This document shows positions 17,553 to 25,427 of a stretch of DNA of 64,000 nt, one piece after another (within the stretch, counting starts at the first letter, position 1; each line of letters starts with the position of its first letter). Below the pieces are notes generated by a model that saw nothing but the letters and a program-made list of their open reading frames with translations, had not been told where the DNA came from and did no database searches. The DNA comes from Candidatus Onthenecus intestinigallinarum (GTDB lineage: Bacteria > Bacillota > Clostridia > Christensenellales > Aristaeellaceae). The stretch lies in the NCBI GenBank assembly GCA_018713325.1, contig DVFJ01000009.1:62001-126000 (forward strand). Direction: 5' to 3'. The position numbers and the translations under genes are program-made.

Positions 17553-18392
17553 TCACAGTACGGCGCGCTTGTGGCGCGCGGCATGGCACTGCATGTTGAC
17601 CGCCACAGGCAGGCCAGCCAGGTGTGTGGGCGCCTTGGCCGCATGCACGGCCAGCGCCGTCACGTCGCCGCCCAACCCCTGCGGGCCGATGCCCAGGCGG
17701 TTGATGCGCTCGAGGAGTTCCCGCTCGATCTGCGCAAGCTCCGGATCCGGCGAGGGCGCGCCCGCATCGCGCAGCAGCTGGCGCTTGGCCAGCAACATGC
17801 AGCCCTCGGCCGTGCTGCCGATGCCCACGCCCACCACCACGGGCGGGCACGGATTGGCGCCGGCCAGGCGTACCGTCTCCACGACGAAGTCCAGCACGCC
17901 CTCCAGGCCCTGCGAGGGCGTGAGCATGCCCAGCCGGCTCATGTTCTCACTGCCAAAGCCCTTGGGCGCGACGGCGATCTCCACCTGCTCACCGGGCACG
18001 ATGCGCGTGTAGAGCACGGCGGGCGTGTTGTCGCCGGTGTTCTTGCGCGTCAGCGGGTCGAGCACGGAGTTGCGAAAGCATCCGTCCCGATAGGCGCGGC
18101 GCACGGCGCTGTCCACCGCCTGCGTCAGGTCGCCGCCCGCCAGATGCACGTCCTGGCCTACGTCCATGAACACCACGGCCATGCCCGTATCCTGGCAGAT
18201 GGGCATGTGGCGCGCGCAGGCGAGACGGTCGTTCTCGATGAGCTGGCGCAGAATCTCGCGCCCGAAGGGCGAGCGCTCGCGCGCAAGGCCCTGCTCCAGC
18301 AGCGTCAACACATCCTCGCCGATCTCGCAGCAGGCGCTGCGGCACAGGGCGTATACGGTCTCTTCGATGCGGCCGATGTCGATTTCCCGCAT
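17553..18392 (-). CDS. class I fumarate hydratase, alpha subunit
   Basis: The 279-residue N-terminal-domain subunit that carries the iron-sulfur cluster. Likely cluster cysteines lie in MPICQDTGMAVVFMDVGQ (residues ~63-80) and GANPCPPVVVGVGIGSTAEGCMLLAK (~180-205). NTGDNTPAVLYTRIVPG is the family substrate loop. The ATG at 18392 has GAGAGGGG upstream and matches the family start (MREIDIGRIEE). It is the first gene of a two-gene operon. The cluster makes the enzyme oxygen-labile, in keeping with an anaerobe. Confidence 0.9.
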   Translation of the reverse strand: MREIDIGRIEETVYALCRSACCEIGEDVLTLLEQGLARERSPFGREILRQLIENDRLACARHMPICQDTGMAVVFMDVGQDVHLAGGDLTQAVDSAVRRAYRDGCFRNSVLDPLTRKNTGDNTPAVLYTRIVPGEQVEIAVAPKGFGSENMSRLGMLTPSQGLEGVLDFVVETVRLAGANPCPPVVVGVGIGSTAEGCMLLAKRQLLRDAGAPSPDPELAQIERELLERINRLGIGPQGLGGDVTALAVHAAKAPTHLAGLPVAVNMQCHAARHKRAVL

Positions 18393-18438
18393 GGCAATCC
18401 CCTCTCCGATGAATGGTCTGTCGTCTTGCGACGCCTCC

Positions 18439-18467
18439 ATGATACCGCATGCGTGCGCGCGAATCAA
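18439..18467 (-). promoter_or_regulatory. promoter of the fumarase operon
   Basis: Minus strand: TTGATT (18462-18467), a 17-base spacer, TATCAT (18439-18444), about 47 bases before the alpha-subunit start. Confidence 0.75.
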
Positions 18468-18537
18468 CATCGTATTTTATGGACGTCCCATACGACTTTT
18501 TGAACAATACCCCTCGCATTTTCCCGCAGGTTGCGTG

Positions 18538-18543
18538 TATAAT
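18538..18543 (+). promoter_or_regulatory. -10 box for the patatin gene
   Basis: A perfect TATAAT preceded by TG, 46 bases before the patatin start. No good -35 box lies 16-18 bases upstream, so strength is uncertain. Confidence 0.55.
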
Positions 18544-18589
18544 AACAGATGGGCTCCCATGCCGGGAGATATTTTAAGGAGGCAACAGC

Positions 18590-19450
18590 ATGAAGACGGG
18601 GCTTGTGCTTGAAGGCGGCGGCATGCGCGGCGTGTACACCAGCGGCGTGCTGGACGCGATGATGGACGCCGGCCTTCGCGTGGACTATGTGATCGGCGTT
18701 TCGGCAGGCGCGAACAACGGCGTGTCGTTCGTATCCGGCCAGCGGGGGCGCTCCATCCGCATCAACCTGAATTACATCGGAGACAGCCGCTATCTGAGCG
18801 TGCACAACCTCGTGCGCGAGCGATCGCTGTTCGGCATGAAATTCCTGTTCGAGGACATCGCCAACCGGCTGGATCCATTCGACTATGAGGCGTTCCTGGC
18901 CTCGCCGGTGGAGTTTGTCGCGGGCGTGACGGATGTGAAGACCGGTCGGTCCGTCTACTTCAACAAGTCGTACATGAATCACGACTCGACCGTGCTGCGC
19001 GCGTCCTCGTCCATCCCGATGTTCTCACCGGCGGTGCGCTTCCTGGGCGGCGTGTACCTCGACGGGGGCACGACCGATCCCATCCCGTTTGACAGGGCCA
19101 TGGCGGACGGATGCGAGCGCTTCATCGCCGTGCTCACGCGCGACCGCGGCTACGAGAAGAAGCCCGAGCCCCTGCGCGGGGCGTACAGGCGGATGCTTGC
19201 CTCCACGCCGGCCATGATCGACGCGCTCGACCGGCGCAGCGAGGTCTACAACGACCAGCGCAGGCGGCTGTTTGAGCTGGAGGCGGTCGGCACGGCGCTG
19301 GTGGTGGCGCCGTCGACCCCGCTTGCGCTGGACCGCTTTGAGAAGGACAAGGACAAATTGCGGGCCGCCTATGAGGAAGGGGTGCTCGACGCACGCCGCC
19401 TGATGCAGAGCCGGCGCGAAACGCTGCGGGATTGGGGCATGCTCGCATAA
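18590..19450 (+). CDS. patatin-like phospholipase family protein
   Basis: A 286-residue patatin-fold lipid acyl hydrolase with a Ser-Asp dyad. The oxyanion loop GGGMRGVYTSGVLD is at residues ~7-20, the nucleophile Ser is in GVSAGANNG (~42), and the catalytic Asp is in YLDGGTTDPIP (~155). It resembles the bacterial YjjU/RssA-type single-domain patatins. There is no signal peptide, so it acts in the cytoplasm. AAGGAGG lies 7 bases before the ATG. The downstream AI-2E gene starts 11 bases after its stop and is probably co-transcribed. The lipid substrate is unknown. Confidence 0.9.
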   Translation: MKTGLVLEGGGMRGVYTSGVLDAMMDAGLRVDYVIGVSAGANNGVSFVSGQRGRSIRINLNYIGDSRYLSVHNLVRERSLFGMKFLFEDIANRLDPFDYEAFLASPVEFVAGVTDVKTGRSVYFNKSYMNHDSTVLRASSSIPMFSPAVRFLGGVYLDGGTTDPIPFDRAMADGCERFIAVLTRDRGYEKKPEPLRGAYRRMLASTPAMIDALDRRSEVYNDQRRRLFELEAVGTALVVAPSTPLALDRFEKDKDKLRAAYEEGVLDARRLMQSRRETLRDWGMLA

Positions 19451-19461
19451 GGGGGACGAAC

Positions 19462-20694
19462 ATGGAACTGAACGCGAAGAACATCAAGAAGATCCTGCTG
19501 CTCTCGACGTTTGCCATCGTGCTGTTCTGGGCGGTGCAGAACCTGTCGCAGGTGATTGCCGCAGGCCGCTATGTGCTGAACCTGGCCTCGCCGTTTCTGA
19601 TCGGCTTGGCCGTTGCGTTTGTGCTCAGCGTGCCCATCGAACTGATCGAACGCGCGTTTACGCGTCCGCGTAAAAATGGCAAGCCTCTGTGCAGGCCGGG
19701 TACGCGCTGGCTGCGCCCGGTGAGCCTGCTGCTCTCCGGCGCGTTTGTCGTTGCGCTGATCGGCTTTGTGCTGCTGATGGTCATCCCGCAGCTGATCGAC
19801 ACCGTGCGCCTGCTGGCCGACGCGATCATCGCCTACCTGCCCAAGACGCAGGAGTGGTTCAACCAGCTGGACTTGTACTTGGCGGACTATCCCGAGTATC
19901 AGGAGATGGTGCGCGACCTCGTTCCCAGCTGGCAGAACATCGTCAACACCGTCGCCTCCTGGCTGACGGGCCTGGCCGGCACGGCGCTGAGCTCCTCCGT
20001 GGGCGCGGCGACGACGATCTTCAACGGCGTGTTCGACACGTTCCTGACGATCGTATTCGCGATCTACGTATCGGTGCAGAAGGAGCGGCTGGCGCGCCAG
20101 TGCAAGCAGTTGCTGTATGCGTTCCTGCCCGAACGCTGGGTGGACAGGACGATCGAGGTGGCCCGCCTGACGCACGACACGTTCTTTAGCTTCGTGACCG
20201 TGCAGTGCACGGAGGCGACGATCCTGGGCGCGCTGTGCTTCATCGGCATGACGATTTTCCGCTTCCCGCACGCGCTGCCCATCACCGTGATGCTGTGGAT
20301 CACCGCGCTCATCCCGATCTTCGGCGCGCTGATCTCCACGATCCTGGGCGCGTTCCTGATCTTGGTGATCAATCCGATCCAGGCGCTTTGGTTCGTGCTG
20401 TTCATCATCGTGCTCCAGCAGATCGAGAGCAACCTGATCTACCCGCGCGTGGTCTCGGCTTCGCCCATCGGTCTGCCGGCCATCTGGGTGCTGCTGGCGG
20501 TGACGGTCGGCGGCAGCTTGATGGGCGTGCTGGGCATGCTGGTGGCGGTGCCCACGACGTCCGTCGTCTATACGCTGGTCAAGCGGTCTATGCACGCGCG
20601 GCTGGAGCAGCGGCATATCGATGCGGCGAAGATCTGGCGGGGGCGAAGCAGCGCGGAACGCGTGCAGCCAAACAGGGGAGGAAAGCGGAAATGA
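19462..20694 (+). CDS. AI-2E family transporter
   Basis: A 410-residue polytopic protein of the AI-2E (PF01594-type) family: two N-terminal helices, a central amphipathic region (SVQKERLARQCKQLLYAFLP), and the C-terminal block RFPHALPITVMLWITALIPIFGALISTILGAFLILVINP with QQIESNLIYPRVVSASIGLPA-like motif. Members include autoinducer-2 exporters and Na+/H+ antiporters, so the substrate is open. The start at 19462 has AGGGGG upstream. Its stop overlaps the nucleosidase start (ATGA). That is of note, since MTA/SAH nucleosidase makes the AI-2 precursor S-ribosylhomocysteine, although no luxS is seen here. Confidence 0.88.
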   Translation: MELNAKNIKKILLLSTFAIVLFWAVQNLSQVIAAGRYVLNLASPFLIGLAVAFVLSVPIELIERAFTRPRKNGKPLCRPGTRWLRPVSLLLSGAFVVALIGFVLLMVIPQLIDTVRLLADAIIAYLPKTQEWFNQLDLYLADYPEYQEMVRDLVPSWQNIVNTVASWLTGLAGTALSSSVGAATTIFNGVFDTFLTIVFAIYVSVQKERLARQCKQLLYAFLPERWVDRTIEVARLTHDTFFSFVTVQCTEATILGALCFIGMTIFRFPHALPITVMLWITALIPIFGALISTILGAFLILVINPIQALWFVLFIIVLQQIESNLIYPRVVSASPIGLPAIWVLLAVTVGGSLMGVLGMLVAVPTTSVVYTLVKRSMHARLEQRHIDAAKIWRGRSSAERVQPNRGGKRK

Positions 20695-21395
20695 ACGGAA
20701 TCAAACTGGGCGTGATTGGCGCGATGGAACTGGAAGTGGAGGCGCTGCGCGCGGCGCTCGTAGGTGCGCGCAGCACGCAGCGCGCGTCGATGACGTTTTA
20801 TGAGGGGGCACTGCGCGGCCTGCCGTGCGTGGTGGTGCGCTGCGGCATCGGCAAGGTGAACGCCGCGCTGTGCGTGCAGTTGCTGCGCGATCTGTTTGGC
20901 GTGACGCATGTGCTCAACACGGGCGTGGCGGGTTCGTTGTCTGCGCAGCTGGACATTGGCGACATCGTCGTGTCGTCGGACGCGGCGTATCACGACGTGG
21001 ACGTGACGGCGCTGGGCTATCCGGCCGGACAGATGCCGGGCATGCCCGCGGTATTCCCCGCGGACGCGGATCTGATCGCCCGGGCGCAGGCCGCCTGCGC
21101 GGCCGTCGCGGCGGACGTGCATGCACAGACGGGCCGCGTGGTGAGCGGCGACCAGTTCGTCGCGCAGGGCGCGCGCAAGGACGTGCTCGCGCGGGAGTTT
21201 GGCGGCCTGTGTACGGAGATGGAGGGCGCGGCTGTGGCGCACGCGGCGTCGGTGAACGGGCTACCCTTCGTCATCCTGCGCGCGATCTCGGACAAGGCCG
21301 ACGACAGCGCGCACATGGACTATCCGACGTTCGAGCGCGCGGCGGCCGCGCGCTGCGCAGCCATCGTCGAGGAGATGGCCGCGCGCATGGCATGA
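20691..21395 (+). CDS. mtnN: 5'-methylthioadenosine/S-adenosylhomocysteine nucleosidase
   Basis: 234 residues. Cleaves adenine from MTA and SAH. Catalytic and binding residues are visible: Glu in GAMELEVE (residue ~12), Glu in TEMEGAAVAH (~173), and Asp in ISDKADDS (~196), which protonates adenine. NTGVAGSL is the ribose/nucleophile loop. The start overlaps the previous stop by 4 bases, with GGGGAGG inside the upstream gene. It ends a three-gene operon before a strong terminator. Confidence 0.93.
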   Translation: MNGIKLGVIGAMELEVEALRAALVGARSTQRASMTFYEGALRGLPCVVVRCGIGKVNAALCVQLLRDLFGVTHVLNTGVAGSLSAQLDIGDIVVSSDAAYHDVDVTALGYPAGQMPGMPAVFPADADLIARAQAACAAVAADVHAQTGRVVSGDQFVAQGARKDVLAREFGGLCTEMEGAAVAHAASVNGLPFVILRAISDKADDSAHMDYPTFERAAAARCAAIVEEMAARMA

Positions 21396-21403
21396 CAGAC
21401 AGC

Positions 21404-21435
21404 GGGGGCGGCATGGCCAAAGCCATGCCGCCCCC
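21404..21435. terminator. intrinsic terminator between convergent genes
   Basis: A 14-bp perfect stem (GGGGGCGGCATGGC and its complement) with a CAAA loop. The plus-side tail is TTGTGCTTCT, only moderately T-rich. It lies between mtnN (+) and the alpha/beta hydrolase gene (-). Confidence 0.8.
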
Positions 21436-21444
21436 TTGTGCTTC

Positions 21445-22383
21445 TCAGAGCCGCCGCTCCATCCACGCGGCGATGTCCGCATAGACCGTCTCGCGGTCCG
21501 GCTCGTTGAGAACTTCGTGCCGGTCCTCGGGGTACAGGCGCAGGGTGACGTCCCGCATGCCCATGCGCCGGTAGTCCTCGTACAGGCGCGTCACGCCCTT
21601 GCCCATGTCGCCCAGCGGGTCGCATTCGCCGGAGGCGAGCAGCAGCGGCAGCGAGCGCGGCATCGCCGCCAGGCGGCGCGCGTCGCTCAGGTGCAGCATG
21701 CCTGTGAACAGGTCGCGATAGGCGCTGACCGTGAAGACAAACGAGCACAGAGGGTCGGCACAATAGCGATCGACGACCTGCTCGTCCCGGCTGATGAAGT
21801 CGTTTTGGGTGCGTGCGGGTTCAAACGACCGGTTCAGCCCGCCCAGCGCCAGCTGGTTGACCAGTGCGCTGCGGTAGCGCGGGCCGCGCGTGCGCATGAG
21901 CAGCGAGGCAAGCGCCCGCCCTGCCAGCGCGGCCGCGCGCGGCTGATGGCCCGTGCCGACGATGACGGCGCCTGAAAGGCCCTGCGCGTGCAACTGGATA
22001 TAGTTGCGCACGACAAACGAGCCCATGGAGTGGCCCAGCACGAACACGGGCACGCCCGGGTGCTGCGCCTGGATGCGCTCGCGGTGGCGGTGCACGTCCT
22101 CTATGAGGCAGTCAAAGCCGTCGCGCTCGGCAAAGTAGCCAAGGTCCTGCGCCGAGGCGGCGCTGAGGCCGTGGCCGAGATGATCGTGCCCGCTGACCAC
22201 AAACCCGCGCGCGGCCAGCGCACGCGCGAAGCCGTCGTAGCGGTCGACATATTCGACCATGCCGTGCGCGAGAATCAGCGCGGCGCGCACGGGGGATTCA
22301 TCCGGGACCGGCGCCCACGTGACGGCGTGCAATTGCGTCCTGCCGTCGGAAGAAGGGAGCCTCCATTCAGCCTTGGTCGCCAT
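21445..22383 (-). CDS. alpha/beta hydrolase (monoglyceride lipase / lysophospholipase type)
   Basis: A 312-residue alpha/beta-hydrolase of the Hydrolase_4 (serine aminopeptidase S33 / monoacylglycerol lipase-like) group. Triad: Ser in the nucleophile elbow GHSMGS (~residue 122), Asp in SGECDPLGD, His in PEDRHEVLNE near the C-terminus. HGMVEY supplies the oxyanion loop. There is no signal peptide. The ATG at 22383 has AAGGAGGG upstream. It lies 20 bases after murG and is probably co-transcribed from the murG promoter. The substrate is likely a lysolipid or monoacylglycerol. Confidence 0.88.
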   Translation of the reverse strand: MATKAEWRLPSSDGRTQLHAVTWAPVPDESPVRAALILAHGMVEYVDRYDGFARALAARGFVVSGHDHLGHGLSAASAQDLGYFAERDGFDCLIEDVHRHRERIQAQHPGVPVFVLGHSMGSFVVRNYIQLHAQGLSGAVIVGTGHQPRAAALAGRALASLLMRTRGPRYRSALVNQLALGGLNRSFEPARTQNDFISRDEQVVDRYCADPLCSFVFTVSAYRDLFTGMLHLSDARRLAAMPRSLPLLLASGECDPLGDMGKGVTRLYEDYRRMGMRDVTLRLYPEDRHEVLNEPDRETVYADIAAWMERRL

Positions 22384-22403
22384 AGGCGACCCTCCTTTCG
22401 TGT

Positions 22404-23474
22404 TTAAGTGTCCTTGGCAAACCGCTCGATCTGGGCGATAACCTGCGACGTGCCGTCGGCATCCGGCAGCGCGCGCATGGCGTCTGCGAGTGCGCCGCGG
22501 GCCTGCCACAGCGCGTCCAGCGCGCGCTCCAGGCTCTGCGGGTTGAGGTCCTCCTGCATCAGCACGTGCGCCAGGCCGCGCGACTGGAGCGAACGCGCGT
22601 TGAGGATCTGGTCGCCGCGGCTGGCGGAGGCGGGGTAGGGTACGAGCAGCGCCGGCTTTTGCAGCGCCAAGATCTCCGAGAGCGTGTTGGAGCCCGCGCG
22701 AGAGAGCAGCAGGTCCGCGCAGGCGAAGGCGTCGGGCAGCTCCTCCTGCAGGTATTCAAACTGGCGGTAGCCCGCCGTGCCCTCCAGCGAGGGGTCGAGA
22801 TTGCCGCGCCCGCACACGTGCAGCACGTCGTAGCGCACGAGCAGCTGCGCCAGCGCCTCGCGCAGCACCCTGTTGACGCTCTGCGCGCCCAGGCTGCCGC
22901 CGATCATCATCAGCACGGGCTTGGAGCCGTCAAAGCCGCACAGCGCCAGCCCGCGGGCGCGGTCGCCTGCGAACAGCTCCGGCCGCAGCGGCGTGCCGGT
23001 GCACACGCCCTTGCGCCCCATGGCCCTGGCCGCCTCGGGGAACGTGGTCAGTACCGCGCTGGCAAAGGGGGCGGAGAGCTTGTTGGCCAGTCCAGGCGTG
23101 ATGTCGCTCTCGTGCACGAGCACGGGGATGCGGTGCAGCGCCGCGCCATAGACGACCGGCACGCTGACAAAGCCGCCCTTGGCAAACACCACGGCCGGCC
23201 GCAGCCGGCCCAGCAGCGACTGCGCCTGAAACGCGCCCGCCACCACGCGGAAGGGGTCGGTGAAATTCTTGAGGTCGAAGTAGCGGCGCAGCTTGCCGCT
23301 CTGGATCGCGTGATAGGTCACGCCGGGCAGCGGCTCCACGAGCGAGCGCTCGATGCCTGTGCGCGTGCCGATGTAGTGGACGTCCCATCCGTCCCGCTGC
23401 AATCGGGGGATGAGCGCCAGATTGGGCGTCACGTGGCCGGCAGTACCGCCGCCGGTGAGCACGATGCGTTTCAA
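22404..23474 (-). CDS. murG: UDP-GlcNAc:undecaprenyl-PP-MurNAc-pentapeptide GlcNAc transferase
   Basis: 356 residues. Makes lipid II on the cytoplasmic membrane face. N-terminal Gly-rich loop TGGGTAGHVTPNLAL (residues ~5-19), acceptor-site segments FAKGGFVSVP and HESDITPGLANK, and donor-site loops GGSLGAQSVN and SRAGSNTLSEI. I choose the TTG at 23474 because GGAGGG lies 7 bases before it and it gives the family length; an ATG at 23513 would add 13 residues. The gene stands alone, away from any cell-division cluster in view. Confidence 0.92.
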   Translation of the reverse strand: MKRIVLTGGGTAGHVTPNLALIPRLQRDGWDVHYIGTRTGIERSLVEPLPGVTYHAIQSGKLRRYFDLKNFTDPFRVVAGAFQAQSLLGRLRPAVVFAKGGFVSVPVVYGAALHRIPVLVHESDITPGLANKLSAPFASAVLTTFPEAARAMGRKGVCTGTPLRPELFAGDRARGLALCGFDGSKPVLMMIGGSLGAQSVNRVLREALAQLLVRYDVLHVCGRGNLDPSLEGTAGYRQFEYLQEELPDAFACADLLLSRAGSNTLSEILALQKPALLVPYPASASRGDQILNARSLQSRGLAHVLMQEDLNPQSLERALDALWQARGALADAMRALPDADGTSQVIAQIERFAKDT

Positions 23475-23527
23475 GGGAAAGCCCTCCTTCACGGCGCGGC
23501 GGGCCGCGCGCATGTCATAGCACCCTT

Positions 23528-23536
23528 ATTATACCA
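23528..23536 (-). promoter_or_regulatory. extended -10 promoter of murG
   Basis: Minus strand reads TGGTATAAT, an extended -10 element (perfect TATAAT with TG one base upstream). No clear -35 box is present. It lies about 54 bases before the chosen murG start. Confidence 0.65.
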
Positions 23537-23670
23537 TGCCCGCGGGCAAGGTTGCCGGGTTTTTTGAAAAAAAACAGCGCCCCCGATTGCGCCCTTCGTG
23601 CAGGCGGAACAAGGGAATTGCAAAAAAAGGGGAGGGTTGCAAGAATGTGTCGATTTGCGCGGGAAACCCA

Positions 23671-23699
23671 TTTTCAAAGCATGGAAGATGCGCTATAAT
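23671..23699 (+). promoter_or_regulatory. promoter of prs
   Basis: TTTTCA (23671-23676), a 17-base spacer, perfect TATAAT (23694-23699), giving a leader of about 63 bases before the prs start. Confidence 0.75.
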
Positions 23700-23768
23700 A
23701 GATTGGGTATGGTACCAAAAGGACTGATCGCGCCGTGCTTTTCGGCGCCGAGAGGAAGGAATACCGGC

Positions 23769-24980
23769 ATGACAGAATCCCTGCGCGACGTCGCAACCGA
23801 ACGCTTCCCCACCCGCCCGATTGCGCCGCTTGGCATCATCGCCATGCGCGGCACTGAGCACATGGGCGCCGTCGTGAACGATTACCTGATGCGCTGGCAG
23901 CACGCGGATGATGAGAGCGAATGGCTGCACAGCTTCCCCGGCTACGAAGACAACGGCTTCCTGATCGACGCGCACTGCCCGCGCTTCGGCACGGGCGAGG
24001 GCAAGGGCATGCTCAGGAGCAGCGTGCGCGGCTATGACCTGTACATCCTGTTGGACATGGGCGCCTACAACTGTACGTATAAGATGTACGGTCGCGAGGT
24101 GCCCATGACGCCCGACGAGCACTACGCCGACCTCAAGCGCATCATCGCCGCGGCCGGCGGCAAGGCCAAGCGCATCACCGTCATCATGCCGATGCTCTAC
24201 GAGGCCCGCCAGCACCGTCGCGTCTCCCGCGAGTCCATGGACTGCGCGCTGATGCTCCAAGAGCTCACGCGCATGGGCGTGGAGAACATCATCACCTTCG
24301 ACGCGCACGACCCGCGCGTGCAAAACGCCATCCCCCTCTCCGGATTTGAGAACTTCATGCCCACCTACCAGATGCTCAAGGCGCTGCTGCGCAGCGAAAA
24401 GGACCTGCAGCTGGACAAGGACCACATGATCGTCATCTCCCCGGACGAGGGCGCCATCCAGCGCAACATCTACTATGCCTCCGCCCTGGGCCTGAACCTG
24501 GGCATGTTCTACAAGCGCCGCGACTACACCCGCGTCGTCGACGGCCGCAACCCCATCATCGCCCACGAGTACCTGGGCGAGTCCGTCGAGGGCAAGGACG
24601 TCTTCGTCGCCGACGACATCATCTCCAGCGGCGAGTCCGTGCTTGACCTGGCCCGCGAGCTCAAGGCCCGCAAGGCCCGCCGCATCTATGCCGCCGGCAC
24701 CTTCGCGCTCTTTACCAACGGCCTGGACGCCTTCCACAAGGCCTACGCCGACGGCATCATCACCAAGATCATCGCCACCAACCTCACCTACCGCACGCCC
24801 GAGCTGCTCGCAGCTCCCTGGTTTGCGGAGGCCGATATGTCCAAGTACATCGCCTACATCATCGCCACCCTCAACCACGACCGCACGCTCTCCGGCCTGC
24901 TCAATCCCTGGAACCGCATCAAGGCGCTGCTCGAGCGCTACCGCAACGAGCAGGCGCAGAGCGGCATCCGCCTGGTCTGA
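23769..24980 (+). CDS. prs: ribose-phosphate pyrophosphokinase, long form
   Basis: 403 residues, longer than the usual ~315. Makes PRPP from ribose-5-phosphate and ATP. The core phrases are RITVIMPMLYEARQHRR and NIITFDAHDPRVQNAIP, with the catalytic flexible loop YKRRDYTRVVDGRNPI. The PRPP-binding loop reads VFVADDIISSGES rather than the common DDxIDTAGT, and the N-terminal half contains an insertion (about residues 35-90: EWLHSFPGYEDNGFLID...). Such long forms occur in Clostridia; allosteric behaviour may differ. GAGGAAGGA precedes the ATG at 23769. A single-gene unit with its own promoter and terminator. Confidence 0.9.
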   Translation: MTESLRDVATERFPTRPIAPLGIIAMRGTEHMGAVVNDYLMRWQHADDESEWLHSFPGYEDNGFLIDAHCPRFGTGEGKGMLRSSVRGYDLYILLDMGAYNCTYKMYGREVPMTPDEHYADLKRIIAAAGGKAKRITVIMPMLYEARQHRRVSRESMDCALMLQELTRMGVENIITFDAHDPRVQNAIPLSGFENFMPTYQMLKALLRSEKDLQLDKDHMIVISPDEGAIQRNIYYASALGLNLGMFYKRRDYTRVVDGRNPIIAHEYLGESVEGKDVFVADDIISSGESVLDLARELKARKARRIYAAGTFALFTNGLDAFHKAYADGIITKIIATNLTYRTPELLAAPWFAEADMSKYIAYIIATLNHDRTLSGLLNPWNRIKALLERYRNEQAQSGIRLV

Positions 24981-24985
24981 GCCCG

Positions 24986-25013
24986 ATCCCCGCTCCGGCG
25001 GGGATTTTTTTAA
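24986..25013 (+). terminator. intrinsic terminator of prs
   Basis: Stem ATCCCCGC / GCGGGGAT with TCCG loop followed by seven T and AATT. A textbook rho-independent terminator. Confidence 0.93.
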
Positions 25014-25020
25014 TTATGAT

Positions 25021-25054
25021 ATACATTGACAGACGATGTATTGCTTGATATAAT
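25021..25054 (+). promoter_or_regulatory. padR promoter with overlapping candidate PadR operator
   Basis: Perfect consensus promoter: TTGACA (25026-25031), 17 bases, TATAAT (25049-25054). It is overlapped by an inverted repeat ATACAT-N9-ATGTAT (25021-25041), with a third ATGTAT just past the -10 box. PadR repressors bind ATGT/ACAT-type dyads at their own promoters, so autorepression is likely; operator identity is inferred. Confidence 0.8.
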
Positions 25055-25073
25055 GTATCTCGGAGGTGATCGC

Positions 25074-25427
25074 ATGGCGTTGACGGCGGACATCCTGCGC
25101 GGATATACGGACTCGATTCTGCTGTGTCAGCTCTCGCAGGGCGACAGCTATGGATACCGGATCAACAAGCGCGTGTCGTCGCTCAGCGGCGGGGCGTTCG
25201 AGCTCAAGGAGGCGACGCTCTACACGGCGTTTCGCCGGCTGGAGACGGCGGGGCTCATCCGCTCCTACTGGGGCGACGAGCACAGCGGCGCCAGGCGGCG
25301 CTACTACGCGCTGACGCAGGCGGGGCGGGAGCGGCTGGAGCGCGACCGCGCCCAGTGGCGTGAGACGCGGACGCTGCTGGACAGACTGCTGGAGGACGGG
25401 ACGGACGAAACGGAGGGGTGGAGATGA
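25074..25427 (+). CDS. PadR family transcriptional regulator
   Basis: A 117-residue PadR winged-helix repressor. The N-terminal DNA-binding part has LLCQLSQGDSYGYRINKRV, the helix ELKEATLYTAFRRLETAGLI and the wing ARRRYYALTQAGRERL; a short C-terminal helix provides dimerisation, as in the small PadR-s1-like group. The ATG at 25074 is chosen because GGAGGTGATC lies just upstream, after the promoter; an in-frame TTG at 25026 falls inside the -35 box and cannot be used. It overlaps the downstream DUF4097 gene by ATGA. Confidence 0.92.
   Translation: MALTADILRGYTDSILLCQLSQGDSYGYRINKRVSSLSGGAFELKEATLYTAFRRLETAGLIRSYWGDEHSGARRRYYALTQAGRERLERDRAQWRETRTLLDRLLEDGTDETEGWR

Noticed and set aside
16980..18392. 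L-tartrate dehydratase instead of fumarase
   Set aside because: The two families are too alike to separate by eye, but there are no tartrate transport or regulator genes nearby, so fumarase is the simpler call.
20691..21395. AI-2E transporter plus MTA/SAH nucleosidase as a complete AI-2 signalling unit
   Set aside because: No luxS or lsr genes are present, and both families have other common roles; only adjacency supports the idea.
25026..25073. A longer PadR starting at TTG 25026
   Set aside because: That codon is part of the -35 box of the gene's own consensus promoter, so it cannot lie in the transcript.
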